A stretch of 64,000 nucleotides of DNA, taken from Paracamarosporium sp. OC-R06-R3. Its lineage: Eukaryota > Ascomycota > Dothideomycetes > Pleosporales > Didymosphaeriaceae. The stretch covers positions 186,001 through 250,000 of the forward strand of contig JACVRA010000258.1 of NCBI GenBank assembly GCA_019828545.1, given 5' to 3'. The position numbers were made by a program, and so were the translations under genes. The notes under the pieces are model-generated. The model ran no database searches. It saw only the letters and a list, made by a program, of their open reading frames with translations, and was not told the DNA's origin. Position 1 is the first letter of the stretch; each line of letters begins with the position of its first letter. Of the stretch, positions 1 through 10,277 are shown piece after piece.

Positions 1-255
1 GAAATGTCCGTTCTCTCTGACTAAATGGTCCTCAAATGCTGTATTTCCAAGGATTGGCTGTCGCCAGCGTCTGTTCGCATCCACGGCCTCCTCAGCCCAC
101 TCTCCTAACCTCTCTCGCAGGGCCTGCACAGCACTGCGTCTTCGCAAAATGGAAGAAACCGGCCGCGCGATAAGATCAACGACAGCCCCGGCAAGCGTCA
201 CGGTTTTCTGGCCGTCATCGATCACACGGCCGTATGAATCTGGCTGAGCAGCCAT
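1..255 (-). CDS. N-terminal part of an unrecognised protein, cut by the left edge
   Basis: An open frame on the minus strand starts with ATG at 255-253 and runs 85 codons without a stop to base 1, so the gene continues outside the window. The visible peptide begins MAAQPDSYGRVIDDG, followed by a short hydrophobic stretch (TLAGAVVDLIA, residues about 20-30) and a basic, helical region rich in Arg and Glu. No signal peptide and no domain that I recognise. Codon use looks normal for the window. Some other ATG is possible, because only the 5' end is present. Real gene likely; function unknown. Confidence 0.55.
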   Translation of the reverse strand, partial: MAAQPDSYGRVIDDGQKTVTLAGAVVDLIARPVSSILRRRSAVQALRERLGEWAEEAVDANRRWRQPILGNTAFEDHLVRENGHF

Positions 256-1344
256 CCGTACGAGTGAGGGTATTGGAACGTGGGACAGCCACCCCGTAGT
301 AGCTCGAAGTCGAGAGAGGAGCGTCAAAGCGATCAGCAGCGATATATACGACGTAAACTATGGGAGCGACAACGTTACAGTGAGCATCCGACAATATAAT
401 GTTCTTCACAAGACTAAGACAGAAAAAGGTGCAGTCTCAGCCGGTCTTCTCGTGCTGGCAGGCTGCGGCTGAGCTCGACGCCACCACGTGGGGAAGGTGA
501 TACGAAGCCTGGTCCGCAAAATCGAAAGCGAGGCAGGGTAAGTAGCTGTAGCTAGATATCACGATGCGTATCTCTTTGTCGATAGAATTAGTTCGAATGA
601 AGTTATTCCAATCCTCTGAAGACTAAGGTAAGTAGTGTATCTATTATCTTCACTTAGCCCTCTACCACGATCACCGTATGCCTACACTCTTCCCTCCTCT
701 AAAGCTTCATCGGCACATTCGCCACATTATAAACGATAATCTTCATTATACTAGATACCCCATCCACAAATCCACATACTCAAACCCCACAACCCATCAA
801 CAACTCACCGCAGTGCTCAAATCATCTCTATCTTCTTTCTCCTCGCTCTCCTCGACACTCATAATCCATACGTATCCACCAACACCTCACAAATCACAAA
901 ACGCCCTTCGTTGATAGCTGAGATTGGCGGGGGAACGTTGTGTTAGGCACGGGTCTGTAAGAATGGACTAAAAGGAAGAGGACAACGAGAAAATAGAGTA
1001 TCAGATGAGTAATGACTGCTAGGGGAAATCTCGTATGTTCTTAGCGGATAACGGTTCAAGAAGGAGAAGGGGAAGAGGGTGAGGTGTGACGAGACGTTGT
1101 ATGTAGGTGGGATGTTGTGGATGAGTACTCAGTCAGTTTCTCAATGGATGGTGAATACTGTTTAAAATGTATGAGATAATAACAACCGGATGGATAGATA
1201 AACAACGGAGACGCTATGCATCCAGCCGGTACAAGCTAATCCAATCTCAAGACAACAAGAGCGTCATCACATGCACACACATCCTCAATCGAACCCATCT
1301 AAAAAACTCCTTTCATTCCAACCCCCTTCTAATCTTCTACTTTC
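256..1344. other. Intergenic region between a partial gene and xylitol dehydrogenase 3' end
   Basis: No supported gene. It holds the promoter side of the minus-strand gene at 1-255 and the downstream region of the dehydrogenase. A C/T-rich stretch at about 825-870 and a purine-rich stretch at about 960-1110 are the only compositional features. Short frames here have no family resemblance. Confidence 0.6.
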
Positions 1345-2608
1345 TCACTCCTCCGGCCCCTCAATCAAAACCTTAATTCCCTTCCCTGCCTTGACATCCC
1401 TGAACGCCTCCTCAGCATCATCAAACTTAACCTTATTCGTAATAAGCTCCTTAATAGAAATGCGTTTCGTGGCGACGAGATCCACGGCCGTCTGGTAGTC
1501 GCCTGAGCCGTAGCGGAATGAGCCCTTTACGTTGAGCTCCTTTGTGCACATTGCCATGATGGGGAACGTGATGTCGGGTTTACCCATGCCGCCCTAGTGT
1601 TGTGTTAGATGAACTGCTAAGAGGAGTGAAGGGGTCGGGGTAATGGTGAGGGATAAAGACGTACCTGGACGTATGTTCCGCCCATGCGCAGCGCGTGTAT
1701 GGCCGTTTGTATGCATGGTTCGGCGCCGCTGGCGTCGATAATGATGTCGGCACCAGGACCAAGATCGCATTCCTTGATCATGTTTCTTGCGTTTTCCTCT
1801 GCGCTGACTCGTGCGCTCTTGAAGCTCGTTGTCGCGGCGTACTTGAGCGCGAATTGCAGTCTCTCCTCGTTGATGTCGACTGTGACCACCTTCGTCGCGC
1901 CGTACGCCTTTGCGACCGCGCAGCAGAGAAGACCCACGGGGCCGGCGCCGAAGACGACAACTGAGTCGCCAGGCTTGACGGCTGCTTGCCGCGTAATATG
2001 TACTGCGACAGCGGTCGGCTCGATCAACGCGCCCTCCTCCAGGCTCATGCTCTCGGGCAGTTTATAGCAGTAGTCCTCAGGCAGAGCATAGTACCTCGCG
2101 AGCGTACCATCAAACGGCGGCGTAGCTGCGAATTGCATATCCGGGCAGAGGTTGTACTTGCCCTCCTTGCAGCGAACGCAGCGACGGCAGGGCACGCCGG
2201 GCTCCATTGCGACACGATCGCCGACTTTGAGAGTGGTCACTTTGTCGCCGACCGAGTGCACGATGCCTGCCGATTCATGGCCGAGGACCATGGGCGATTC
2301 GACGACGAAGTGTCCGATGCGGCCTTCGACCCAGTAGTGCACGTCTGAGCCGCAAATGCCCGTCCATCGTGGTTTGACGATTACATCGTAGGGGGAGGGC
2401 AATTCAGGGACAGGGCGGTCCTCGTAGATGATCTCGTTGGGCGCCTTAAGAACGAAGGAAGGGTTCTGCAATTGACGTTAACATGGACCGACAATTGACG
2501 TTGGCATGGCGATTATTTTTGGTGTGGTGTCTCGGCCGCGTAGCGTTGGCGGGGCTCGGAATGATGGCGGGGTAGCTTCACCTTCTGCGTCTTCGTCTGT
2601 GTCGTCAT
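1345..2608 (-). CDS. Xylitol dehydrogenase (D-xylulose reductase), zinc MDR family
   Basis: NAD-dependent oxidation of xylitol to D-xylulose in the cytosolic pentose catabolic pathway; sorbitol dehydrogenase is the nearest alternative. Three exons: 2608-2582, 2465-1665, 1593-1345 (introns 116 and 71 bp), 358 residues, normal for the family. Catalytic zinc ligands are visible as GICGSD (Cys47), GHE (His72-Glu73) and Glu158. The structural-zinc cysteines are Cys102, 105, 108 and 116. The Rossmann motif GAGPVG lies at about 182-187. The first exon is only nine codons (MTTQTKTQK). It is needed because the long second exon has no ATG near the conserved NPSFVLK start and is preceded by a good acceptor (TTGCAG). 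A longer in-frame start at 2713 would add 35 residues and is less likely. Neighbouring genes are unrelated. Confidence 0.9.
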
Positions 2609-3086
2609 CTTGGGCGTGGTGGCCTTCTCTTCTTTTTGTTCCTCAACCACGGGCGCGTCTGCAGGCTTTTTCTTCGAAGGAAAGACGTGACGAAAGCAAA
2701 GACAGGAAGTCATCGGGAGCTAGTTGGAGCACTAGCAGCACTAGACGGCGGAGTGACAAGTTGTTAAACCGCGGGCAGCTGGTGGAGCTTGGAGCTCCTC
2801 CGCCAACCGCGCATTGCTAGCTCCAGGGACACGCTGTGGACATGCAGGCGGCATCTAGCTGCTGGGAATTTAACCGACTAATTTATCCGGCGACGTGTTC
2901 TGGGCTGGTTATCGTGCGTCTTGCGCTCTATCGAGGTTGCTTATGCCGCCTGTTGGCCCACTTCTGCGACTAAAATCCACGAGAGATACCATCGAGACCT
3001 CGCAGCTGAACGCCGTGCCAACGCCCCCACGGAGCCTGATAGACAACTTTGGCTAGAGCCTGGGGAAGCGGTGTAGAGAGACCATG
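2609..3086. other. Intergenic: upstream of xylitol dehydrogenase
   Basis: Promoter region of the minus-strand dehydrogenase and 3' flank of the methyltransferase. An alternative in-frame ATG for the dehydrogenase lies at 2713-2711. Nothing else recognised. Confidence 0.55.
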
Positions 3087-4200
3087 TCACGGGCCCTGCT
3101 CCTGAACTTTTCTTCCCCAGCATGACCACCAACAAGTCACCAGAGCATCTTCATTTTTATTGGCATCGCCCCAGTCGTCATAGCCCTTTTCTTCGCCTTC
3201 CTCCAGCATCTGCAAACCTATTATGGTCATCCGTTCTCGAAAATTTGCGATCTCGGGCAAGTATGCGTCTCTGTAAGGGAATTCCACAATCACTCTTGCG
3301 TCAAGGTCTTCCAAAAGCCACGCCGCAATGGTATCCACGAGCATTTGCGGATGATCTGGTGAATAGAGAGAATCCGCAGCCAGGATCAATGGGAATTTTT
3401 CCGCGAGTGTCTCACCATCGCTACTAGTATCGACGACACCTTTGGGAAACAGTGTGCACGAGTGTGGGTTGGTCCAGTCCAGCACGCCGGTTTGTATGGT
3501 TCCCCCTTTCTGCTCCAAAATTGGAGCATTTGCCTCAGCGTTGCGAGCAAGATTGGCATATATGCTCGGCAGGTCAGTCAGCACAACGTCTACACCCAGA
3601 CCAGCCATGGCCAGCCCAACTAAGCCGGTGCCCGATCCAAGTTCAAGAACCCTTAGCTTCTTGCGCCCTGACCGGACGAGGTCAAACGTGTGGAGTCGTT
3701 TCGCGAGAAGATATGATGCAGCCCACGTCTTCAAGCCCAGATCGTCTCCCGTTAACGCAGGCTCGTGAATGCTGAGTTCGAACGAGCCGTCTCGTGAGGG
3801 TATAGTGAACTTGCGGTTGAGGTCACCCATAGCGGTGCGCCCAGATCTCTCACTGAGGCGCATGCTGGCCTGGTTCCATATCTCTTCCTTGACATCTTCG
3901 TCCTGTATCCACCGTAGACTGTTGCTCACAATGCTGGTGAGGTATCGAGTGACTCCTTCCGGATCAACCTGTACAGCGCTAGGTTTGCTGGCTCTCTTTA
4001 TCTCAACATTATTATTTGTGGCATCAGTGTCGGGTTCGTTGTCCCACGATGGGGGCGCGGAGGCGAGTAGTGCGAGTGTCTCGAGAAGAGCTTCGGCGGA
4101 GGGCTTAGTGTAAAGCTGTGGCAGATCGAGCACTGGAGCAAAGGGATCAGCAAGAAATTGCACGGTTTTTCTGAGCGCCCTTACCACTAAGTAGCGACAT
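3087..4200 (-). CDS. Class I (family 16) protein-lysine methyltransferase, FAM86/EEF2KMT-METTL21 type
   Basis: SAM-dependent methyltransferase, probably acting on a translation factor or another protein lysine. Two exons: 4200-4185 and 4132-3087, joined over a 52-bp GTAAGG...CCAG intron with a TGCTGAT branch-like site, giving 353 residues starting MSLLSVLDLPQLYTKPS. The SAM-binding motif VLELGSGTGLVGLA is followed by VVLTDLP, and the post-I motif LILAADSLYSP matches the D/N-x-x-Y signature of this family. The N-terminal helical part (DLPQLYTKPSAEALLETL) is typical of fungal Rrg1/EEF2KMT homologues. An unspliced reading extends further upstream but without an ATG, which decided this start. Substrate cannot be told from the sequence. 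Confidence 0.82.
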
Positions 4201-4439
4201 GACTGGGCACATGAACTGCTGCGGCGGGGGTGACGGGCGCCGTTGATGCCCGCACAAAAATCCAATGGTCTGTGCACACTCGGACCCTGATCTGGAGCAA
4301 GAGGGGTTATTGACGTGCTGGAAGACCGCCAAAAATACAGCAAGTTCAGAGCCAATGTAAAACAATGGTTTTGGACAACTCTCTAGCGAGGAGACGAGAG
4401 ATCGTTATTGGGAAGGTTGAGCCCCGCCCCCGCCCTGCA

Positions 4440-5202
4440 TTAATCCTTCTTCAGTGTTGCCTTGAAGCCATGGTATGCGTTTTCCATATCGAACTGGAAT
4501 TCTCGAGATTGATCGTCATCGAGTTTTTCGGCTGCGCGCATCTGGTTCAGTGTGATGAGCCATTGCACAATCTTGCCCTTGCTTTCAAAGTCCTTGTCTG
4601 TGACCTTGTTGACTGCCTGGATGATCTCCACCAACAGCGGATGCAATGTATCCTTCTCAACGAGGCCTATCCTGATGGCATCCAGCAACGTTATGAAGTT
4701 CTCGGTAGCATGGACCACGAGTGTTGCATCTGCCGAATCACCTTGCTGTGCCGATGTGCGTAAAGGACCCTGCTCAACGGTAGCTGGTATGCCAACCCTC
4801 AGACGCTCGGTGGCTCTTGGACACTCCATATCCCATTCGCGCTTAAAAGACTCCAGGTCGCCAAACGCGCGCGCGACCGTCTCGTCGGCAAGGTTCGACT
4901 TGTATTGCTTCAGCAGTCGGCTGCATGTCTCAGTGTAGTCGGCTTCAGATATCGAGTCTTTCAGATAGCCCTTTTCGAGCGCATCTAGGGTGATGATTAT
5001 GCTGTAGATTTCGGCGAGAGAATCATAAAGATCGCGTTCTGCGCTTGTCGTGGAGAGCTTGACTTCCTAGAGGCAAGCTATCAGCACGGTGGCCTGTCCG
5101 GCGGGCGACAGTGCATACCTCGTCAAGATTGATGGTTGCAGAAAGCGCCGAGCGCGGGATATACGGCGTCGGCGCGTAAGCCAGCTGGCGGTTGCTGTAC
5201 AT
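4440..5202 (-). CDS. VPS28: VPS28, ESCRT-I subunit
   Basis: Core subunit of ESCRT-I, which sorts ubiquitinated cargo into multivesicular endosomes together with Vps23 and Vps37. Two exons: 5202-5119 and 5066-4440, 52-bp intron, 236 residues, the usual length. The N-terminal segment MYSNRQLAYAPTPY and the coiled-coil core (INLDEEVKLSTTSAERDLYD) are characteristic. The C-terminal four-helix domain ends in FKATLKKD. A longer unspliced frame upstream of 5202 has no family resemblance, so the MYSN start was chosen. The gene lies head to head with NOC2, with 189 bp between the two ATGs. Confidence 0.93.
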
Positions 5203-5391
5203 GATGGTGCTCAGGGTGTAGAGTCCAAGCTTCACTCGGTGGTGCTCGATGGCCGACCGCATCGTTCTATGTGGGGAAGGCGCCGAAATCTTGGCGGCGC
5301 TACTTTTTTTCTAAGCCTGTAAATCTCGACAACTACCCGCAACCACTCGCCCTGCCAATCCCACGCCGACGCTGCGGCACCCTCGTTCGAG
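5203..5391. promoter_or_regulatory. Short bidirectional promoter between VPS28 and NOC2
   Basis: Only 189 bp separate the start codons of two divergent housekeeping genes, so both transcription starts and both 5' leaders must fit here. A C-rich half lies on the NOC2 side (about 5335-5390). No named motif is claimed. Confidence 0.6.
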
Positions 5392-7781
5392 ATGCCCGTT
5401 TCGAAAGCGACCAAGAAGTTTGAGAAGAACAAACTCAAAGATGTGCTCAAGAAGCGGAAAGATGTCGCAAAGATCAAGCAGAGGAAGCAGATGGATGCAA
5501 AGCGCAAGCAGCGAAAAGCTCTGGATAACGCGCCCGCCGATGGTGTAGAGGACGATTCCAGCAAAAAGTCAAAAAGCAATGGGACCAAGGACGACGCGTT
5601 CGGCGAGATGTCCATGGACCAATTCTTCCAGGGCGGTTTCCAAGTGCCCGAGATGAAGAAGAAGTCCACGAAACCCAAGACCGGAAAGCGCAAACGGACA
5701 CCTGTCGAGAATGGCGCCTCGGACGATTCGGACGTTGACATGGCAGAGGCGGCGGAAGGTGCTCAAGACGCAGGCTCAGACAGTGAATCCGGTGACGATG
5801 CGGAGTCGCACAGGCAACAACTGGCAAATCTGGCAGAGAAAGACCCAGAGTTCTACAAGCACTTGAAAGAGAACGATCCGGATCTGCTCGACTTCGAGGA
5901 CGACGACTTGGCTGAGCTTGAGCTGAGCGCTAGCGAGGACGAGAAAACGCCGCGAAAGAAGCGCAAGTCGGACAAGGGCGCAGATGACGACGAATTGACG
6001 GGCACCGGCAATGAAGTGAGCAAGAAGCTCATTCAAAAATGGAAGTCGTCTATGGAAAAAAGCTCATCGCTTCGAGCGACGAGAGAGGTGGTGCTTGCCT
6101 TTCGATCAGCTGCCCATCTCGATGATGAGACGAAAGAGGGCTACAAGTACTCCATATCGGCATCGGATGGTCCGTTTTACCCATCAGAACTCATCATGAT
6201 CTTAATCTGACTGAACTAGTGTATCATGAGGTCCTTGTTACAGCCTTGCAGCTGATTCCAAAGGTCCTTCAACACCATCTGCCAGTGAAGGAGTCAGCAT
6301 CCGGCAAAATGTAAGTTTTACCTCTCACACAATAACCAAACTTTTCTGATCAGCTTAGACACCTATCTACGGACTCGAAGAAGTTTCGCAACCTCGCGCC
6401 TTTACTGAAATCGCATGCCGTCTCAATAAACCATCTCTTGGACAGTCTTTCGGACGCTCCTACCCAACGCATGACGCTCGACTCGCTGCATGCGCTTCTA
6501 CCGTACATTCTATCCTTCAAGAAGATTGTACGCGAAGTGGCAAAGATGGTTTCGGCCGTCTGGGCAGAATCTTCCAACTCGGAAGCAACCAGGCTGTCTG
6601 CATTCCTTGTGCTCCGGAAGCTGGTGGTCATTTCAGATGCTAGTATCCGGGAAGCAGTCTTGAAACAAACGTACCAGGGTCTGATCAAGGGCGCTCGGAA
6701 TACGACAGTGCACAATATTCAGGGCATAAATCTCATGAAAAACACTGCTTCTGAACTATGGGGCCTGGATCCGAACATTGGTTACACGACAGGCTTCGGC
6801 TTCATCAGGCAGCTCGCTATCCACCTGCGACAAAGCATCACCAACAAGACGAAAGATTCCTACAAGACTGTCTACAACTGGCAGTATATTCATTCCCTCG
6901 ACTTCTGGTCGCGAGTAGTCTCCGCACATTGCGAGTCTCTCCGGGAAGCGGAATCGGGCAAGCAGTCTGCTCTGCGCCCTCTCATCTATCCGATTGTCCA
7001 GGTCACGCTCGGAGCGATGCGTCTGATTCCGACCGCGCAATATTTTCCTCTGCGTTTCCAACTTGTTCGCTCCCTTCTCCGCATATCGTCTGCCACATCA
7101 ACTTATATCCCGCTCGCTCCAGCCCTTATAGAGGTCTTGAACTCTTCGGAAATGAAGAAGATGCCCAAGCCCAGTACGCTGAAAGCCCTAGATTTCAACA
7201 CGAACATCCGTGTCACAAAAGCCTACCTTCGCACACGCGTCTACCAAGACGGCATCGGCGAGCAGGTTGCAGAGCTTCTTTCCGAGTTCTTCGTCCTCTG
7301 GAGCAAGAACATCGCCTTCCCCGAACTTGCGCTCCCCGTTAGCGTCATGCTCAAGCGCTGGGTGAAGACGATGGCTAAGAAATCAAGCGGCAATCGAAAT
7401 GCCAAGATCAACTCACTTCTCGCGCTTTTGGTACAGAAGCTCGAGGCCAATTCGAAATGGATAGAGGAGCGCAGGGCGAAGGTCGACTTTGCGCCCAACG
7501 ACCGCGCGGGCGTTGAAGGCTTCCTCAAAGATGTTGAGTGGGAGAAGACGCCATTGGGTGCGTTTGTGATTGGACAAAGAAAGACTCGGGAGCAGAAGGA
7601 GAAGATTGAGGAGGTTGCGAGAAAGACGCAAGACAAGAAGAGAAGGCAGGCGGAGAAGGCGAAGGAGGAGGAGAATGCAGAGAAGTTCAGCGACGTCGAG
7701 AGTGAGGAGGAAGACGAAGATGAGGCAGAGGAGGTCGATGAACTTAGCGAGGACATTGACGATGAGGAGGACGAGGAGTAG
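5392..7781 (+). CDS. NOC2: Noc2-family nucleolar complex protein
   Basis: Noc2 pairs with Noc1 and Noc3 to chaperone pre-60S ribosomal particles from nucleolus to nucleoplasm. Three exons: 5392-6169, 6220-6310, 6359-7781 (introns 50 and 48 bp), 763 residues, the family length. The N-terminus is Lys-rich (KKFEKNKLKDVLKKRKDV), followed by acidic stretches. The conserved Noc2 domain contains PKVLQHHLPVKES (across exon 2), then LLPYILSFKKIVRE, LYPIVQVTLG-type and YFPLRFQLVR motifs. The C-terminus is highly acidic and low in complexity (about residues 720-763). The first donor is GTCCGT, not a strong consensus, but only this splice keeps the conserved VYHEVLVTALQ segment in frame. The second acceptor is CTTAG. 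Confidence 0.93.
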
Positions 7782-8149
7782 ATGTTTCGTAGCGAGTGTT
7801 GGATACCTGAATACATTGCCAAGTTGTTACAAGCACCCTATCGGCTACTGAGAAACTTCTTTCATGAGTCCCACACAAAGTTCTTACAAAGCGTGCTCGC
7901 TTCCTCTCCATCCACACAGCGGGATTCGTAGTCCTAACTCCCTTCCATCCTGCTCCGCAATGCGAAATACGGAGGATCCCTCACCAAGACCCCTCACCCC
8001 ATGACGTCACAAACATACTGCTGTACCACTACATCTACCAACATACATCTCACGATACGCACCACCCAATCTCCTCTTTTTCACCCTCTTACTAAAACCT
8101 CCCACCTATACAACCCCACCTCACATCAACCTCCCAACCAAACCAAACA
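7782..8149. other. Intergenic, pyrimidine-rich upstream of the GFA gene
   Basis: 3' flank of NOC2 and promoter of the next gene. About 8000-8149 is strongly C/T/A on the plus strand, the usual look of a fungal core promoter and leader. No motif is claimed. Confidence 0.5.
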
Positions 8150-9250
8150 ATGTCCCCCCACATAACCTGCCTCTGCACACGCATCCACCTCCCCTCGTCC
8201 TTCCTCAAGCCATCTTCCTTCCCCGACCCCACCACCATCTGCCACTGCAACCCCTGCCGGCAGACCTCCGGCGGCCTGATCCCAGCCTTCTTAGACCTCA
8301 CAGGCGCGCCTCCGCCTAAGGTAAAAGCGAGGTTGACGGCATACCAGTTTACGGAGGCATGTGTAAGGTATTTCTGCGAGACTTGTGGGTGTCATTGCTT
8401 TGTGGAGCATCCGAAGGAGGGGGCGTGGTTTTGCACTGGGGGTGTTGTTGAGGGTGTGGGTGGGGAAGGGGAAGGGGAGGAGAAGGGGAGGGATACGGTT
8501 AGGATCATGGGACATATGTTTGTTGATGATACGGGGGATGGGGGGATTATTCCTGTTCTTCTCTCATCACGATCTACGACAGCCGATGGGGATAGCGCGA
8601 AAGAGCAAGAGGAGCAGAAAATATACGGCGCGAGATACGGGACAGGGAGAATGTGTGCGAAGGAAATAGAAAACCTCGCGCACGCCGCTCGAGAATACCC
8701 TACGCCAAAAGCAGGAGAGTACCTACAAGCGCGATGTCACTGTGGAGGTGTCGACCTGCGGATCAAAAGAGCGGAGTACGATGCCGAACCCGAGGGTGTG
8801 AAGAGCCTCATGAGCGCGGAAGACCCAGGAAAATACCTTGCGCGGTTCTGCGCGTGCCGCTCGTGTCGGCTGTCGATGGGGTTTTCGCTTTGTCCGTGGA
8901 CATATGTCGCGCTTTCTTCTGTTCTCAACTCAGAAACATCGCGGCCGGTGTTGTTTGGGGTTGAGGCAGGGAAAGAGGGCGCAAATAAGGGGTTGAAATT
9001 GAAGCATTATCGGAGTAGTGAGGGGGTGTGGAGGAGTTTTTGTGGTGGGTGTGGGGCGAGTGTGTTTTATTACACGAGTAGGGAGGAGAGGAAGAATGTT
9101 GTTGATGTGGCTGTGGGGTTGTTGAGAACGGGGAGCGGGAGTTTGGCGAGGGAGTGGGTGAGGTGGGCGGATGGGGAGGTTAGTCATGGTGATGAATGTG
9201 CTGATCAGAGTCAGGTCGAGTGTATCAAAAAGCACGGAAGGATAGTGTAG
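8150..9250 (+). CDS. Two-domain GFA/CENP-V (Mss4-like fold) zinc protein
   Basis: Single exon, 366 residues. Two successive Mss4-like zinc domains of the glutathione-dependent formaldehyde-activating (GFA) family are visible. Domain 1 (about 1-150) has C-L-C, ICHCNPCRQTSGG and YFCETCGCHCF. Domain 2 (about 190-345) has ARCHCGGVDL, FCACRSCRLSMGF and FCGGCGASVFY. These CxC and CxxC pairs are the zinc ligands of the fold. Most members have no proven activity, so the formaldehyde label should not be taken as function. A Gly/Glu-rich linker (GVGGEGEGEEKG) sits inside the first domain. Base use changes sharply along the gene: C-rich codons up to about 8330, then G-rich codons. Low-confidence alternative: an intron at the low-complexity linker. 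Confidence 0.8.
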   Translation: MSPHITCLCTRIHLPSSFLKPSSFPDPTTICHCNPCRQTSGGLIPAFLDLTGAPPPKVKARLTAYQFTEACVRYFCETCGCHCFVEHPKEGAWFCTGGVVEGVGGEGEGEEKGRDTVRIMGHMFVDDTGDGGIIPVLLSSRSTTADGDSAKEQEEQKIYGARYGTGRMCAKEIENLAHAAREYPTPKAGEYLQARCHCGGVDLRIKRAEYDAEPEGVKSLMSAEDPGKYLARFCACRSCRLSMGFSLCPWTYVALSSVLNSETSRPVLFGVEAGKEGANKGLKLKHYRSSEGVWRSFCGGCGASVFYYTSREERKNVVDVAVGLLRTGSGSLAREWVRWADGEVSHGDECADQSQVECIKKHGRIV

Positions 9251-10277
9251 ACTACAGAACTACAAAAGTTCAGAGTGATGTCATCTACGGGACGATAAGA
9301 CATGGGATATAGTCAACATTTGACATCAATGCCCTTCGTAAGGCATGTTACTTGATACGCCACAACACTAACTCCATCACATAGCACAGAGAAAGAACAA
9401 CGCATTTAACCCTTGCTCCCATGCACATCCAATCGAAATAACATCCATCCGCACGCACAATAGCAAGCTTACCCTAGTGACACACTAAACAGGCAGCACG
9501 CACGTCTCACCCCAAAATATCCACCACTGCGTCTCACCCTATCACCTTGGATATGCATAACCCAAGCCACACCCCTACATACCCACCCATCCATCCCACT
9601 CCCGCACCCAGAACTTCGGAAACCACAGCCATCAGCTTGTATCAACTACGCCGCATACCCACCTCTGACCCCTGCTCACGCTCATGTCCAAATATAGTAT
9701 AGTTCAGTAAGACGGGTAGTGTTCCCGCACGCTGCATACTCAGCCCGCTTGGTTCCTTTCCGTTGGGTATTGGGTAAGCGTGCTGTTTCAGCCTCAGAGG
9801 TCTCACTATAACCATCATACCGCGAACTTTGTGCCAATAATCCAGGGCAGCAACGCATCTCGAGTCAGACCACAATCCTCATTATTGAGGCTATGCCACC
9901 ACCTCACAAACCCATTACGCCAATACACTCTCATCTTTACCGCATACTGGTGGCTCATGCCTGTTGAGTGCTACTCCGGGTTTAAAATCATATCCTAAGG
10001 TATTGAACTTTGCATCTTTAGACAAAGCGTCATAACCTAACAACAGTCAGCTCCTAATCGAGACATGGGCTCTTCATATCGGTGTCGGGTATCCTGCGTG
10101 AGTGTGAAAGACAGGGCTCTAGGTGCGAGGCATATTAAGAATTGGACTAAATAATTCAATAGTAATAGTCGCCGTATCTTCATTCTCAAAATAGGATAAT
10201 ATAATATTCCCTCAGTGACTACGTCCACACCCATACAAAATTAACAAGAACTTCGTTTGCTTATCAAGCCATAATGT
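9251..10277. other. Intergenic between convergent genes
   Basis: 3' flanks of the GFA and HET genes. C-rich on the plus strand at about 9400-9640, A/T-richer after 9900. I see no gene, repeat or RNA here. Confidence 0.55.

Noticed and set aside
3087..4355. 422-residue reading of the methyltransferase
   Set aside because: It needs a TTG start and reads through a good 52-bp intron; the spliced 353-residue model starts with ATG and restores the family N-terminus.
5474..5827. Antisense frames over NOC2 and over other conserved genes
   Set aside because: Shadows of the real reading frame caused by codon bias.
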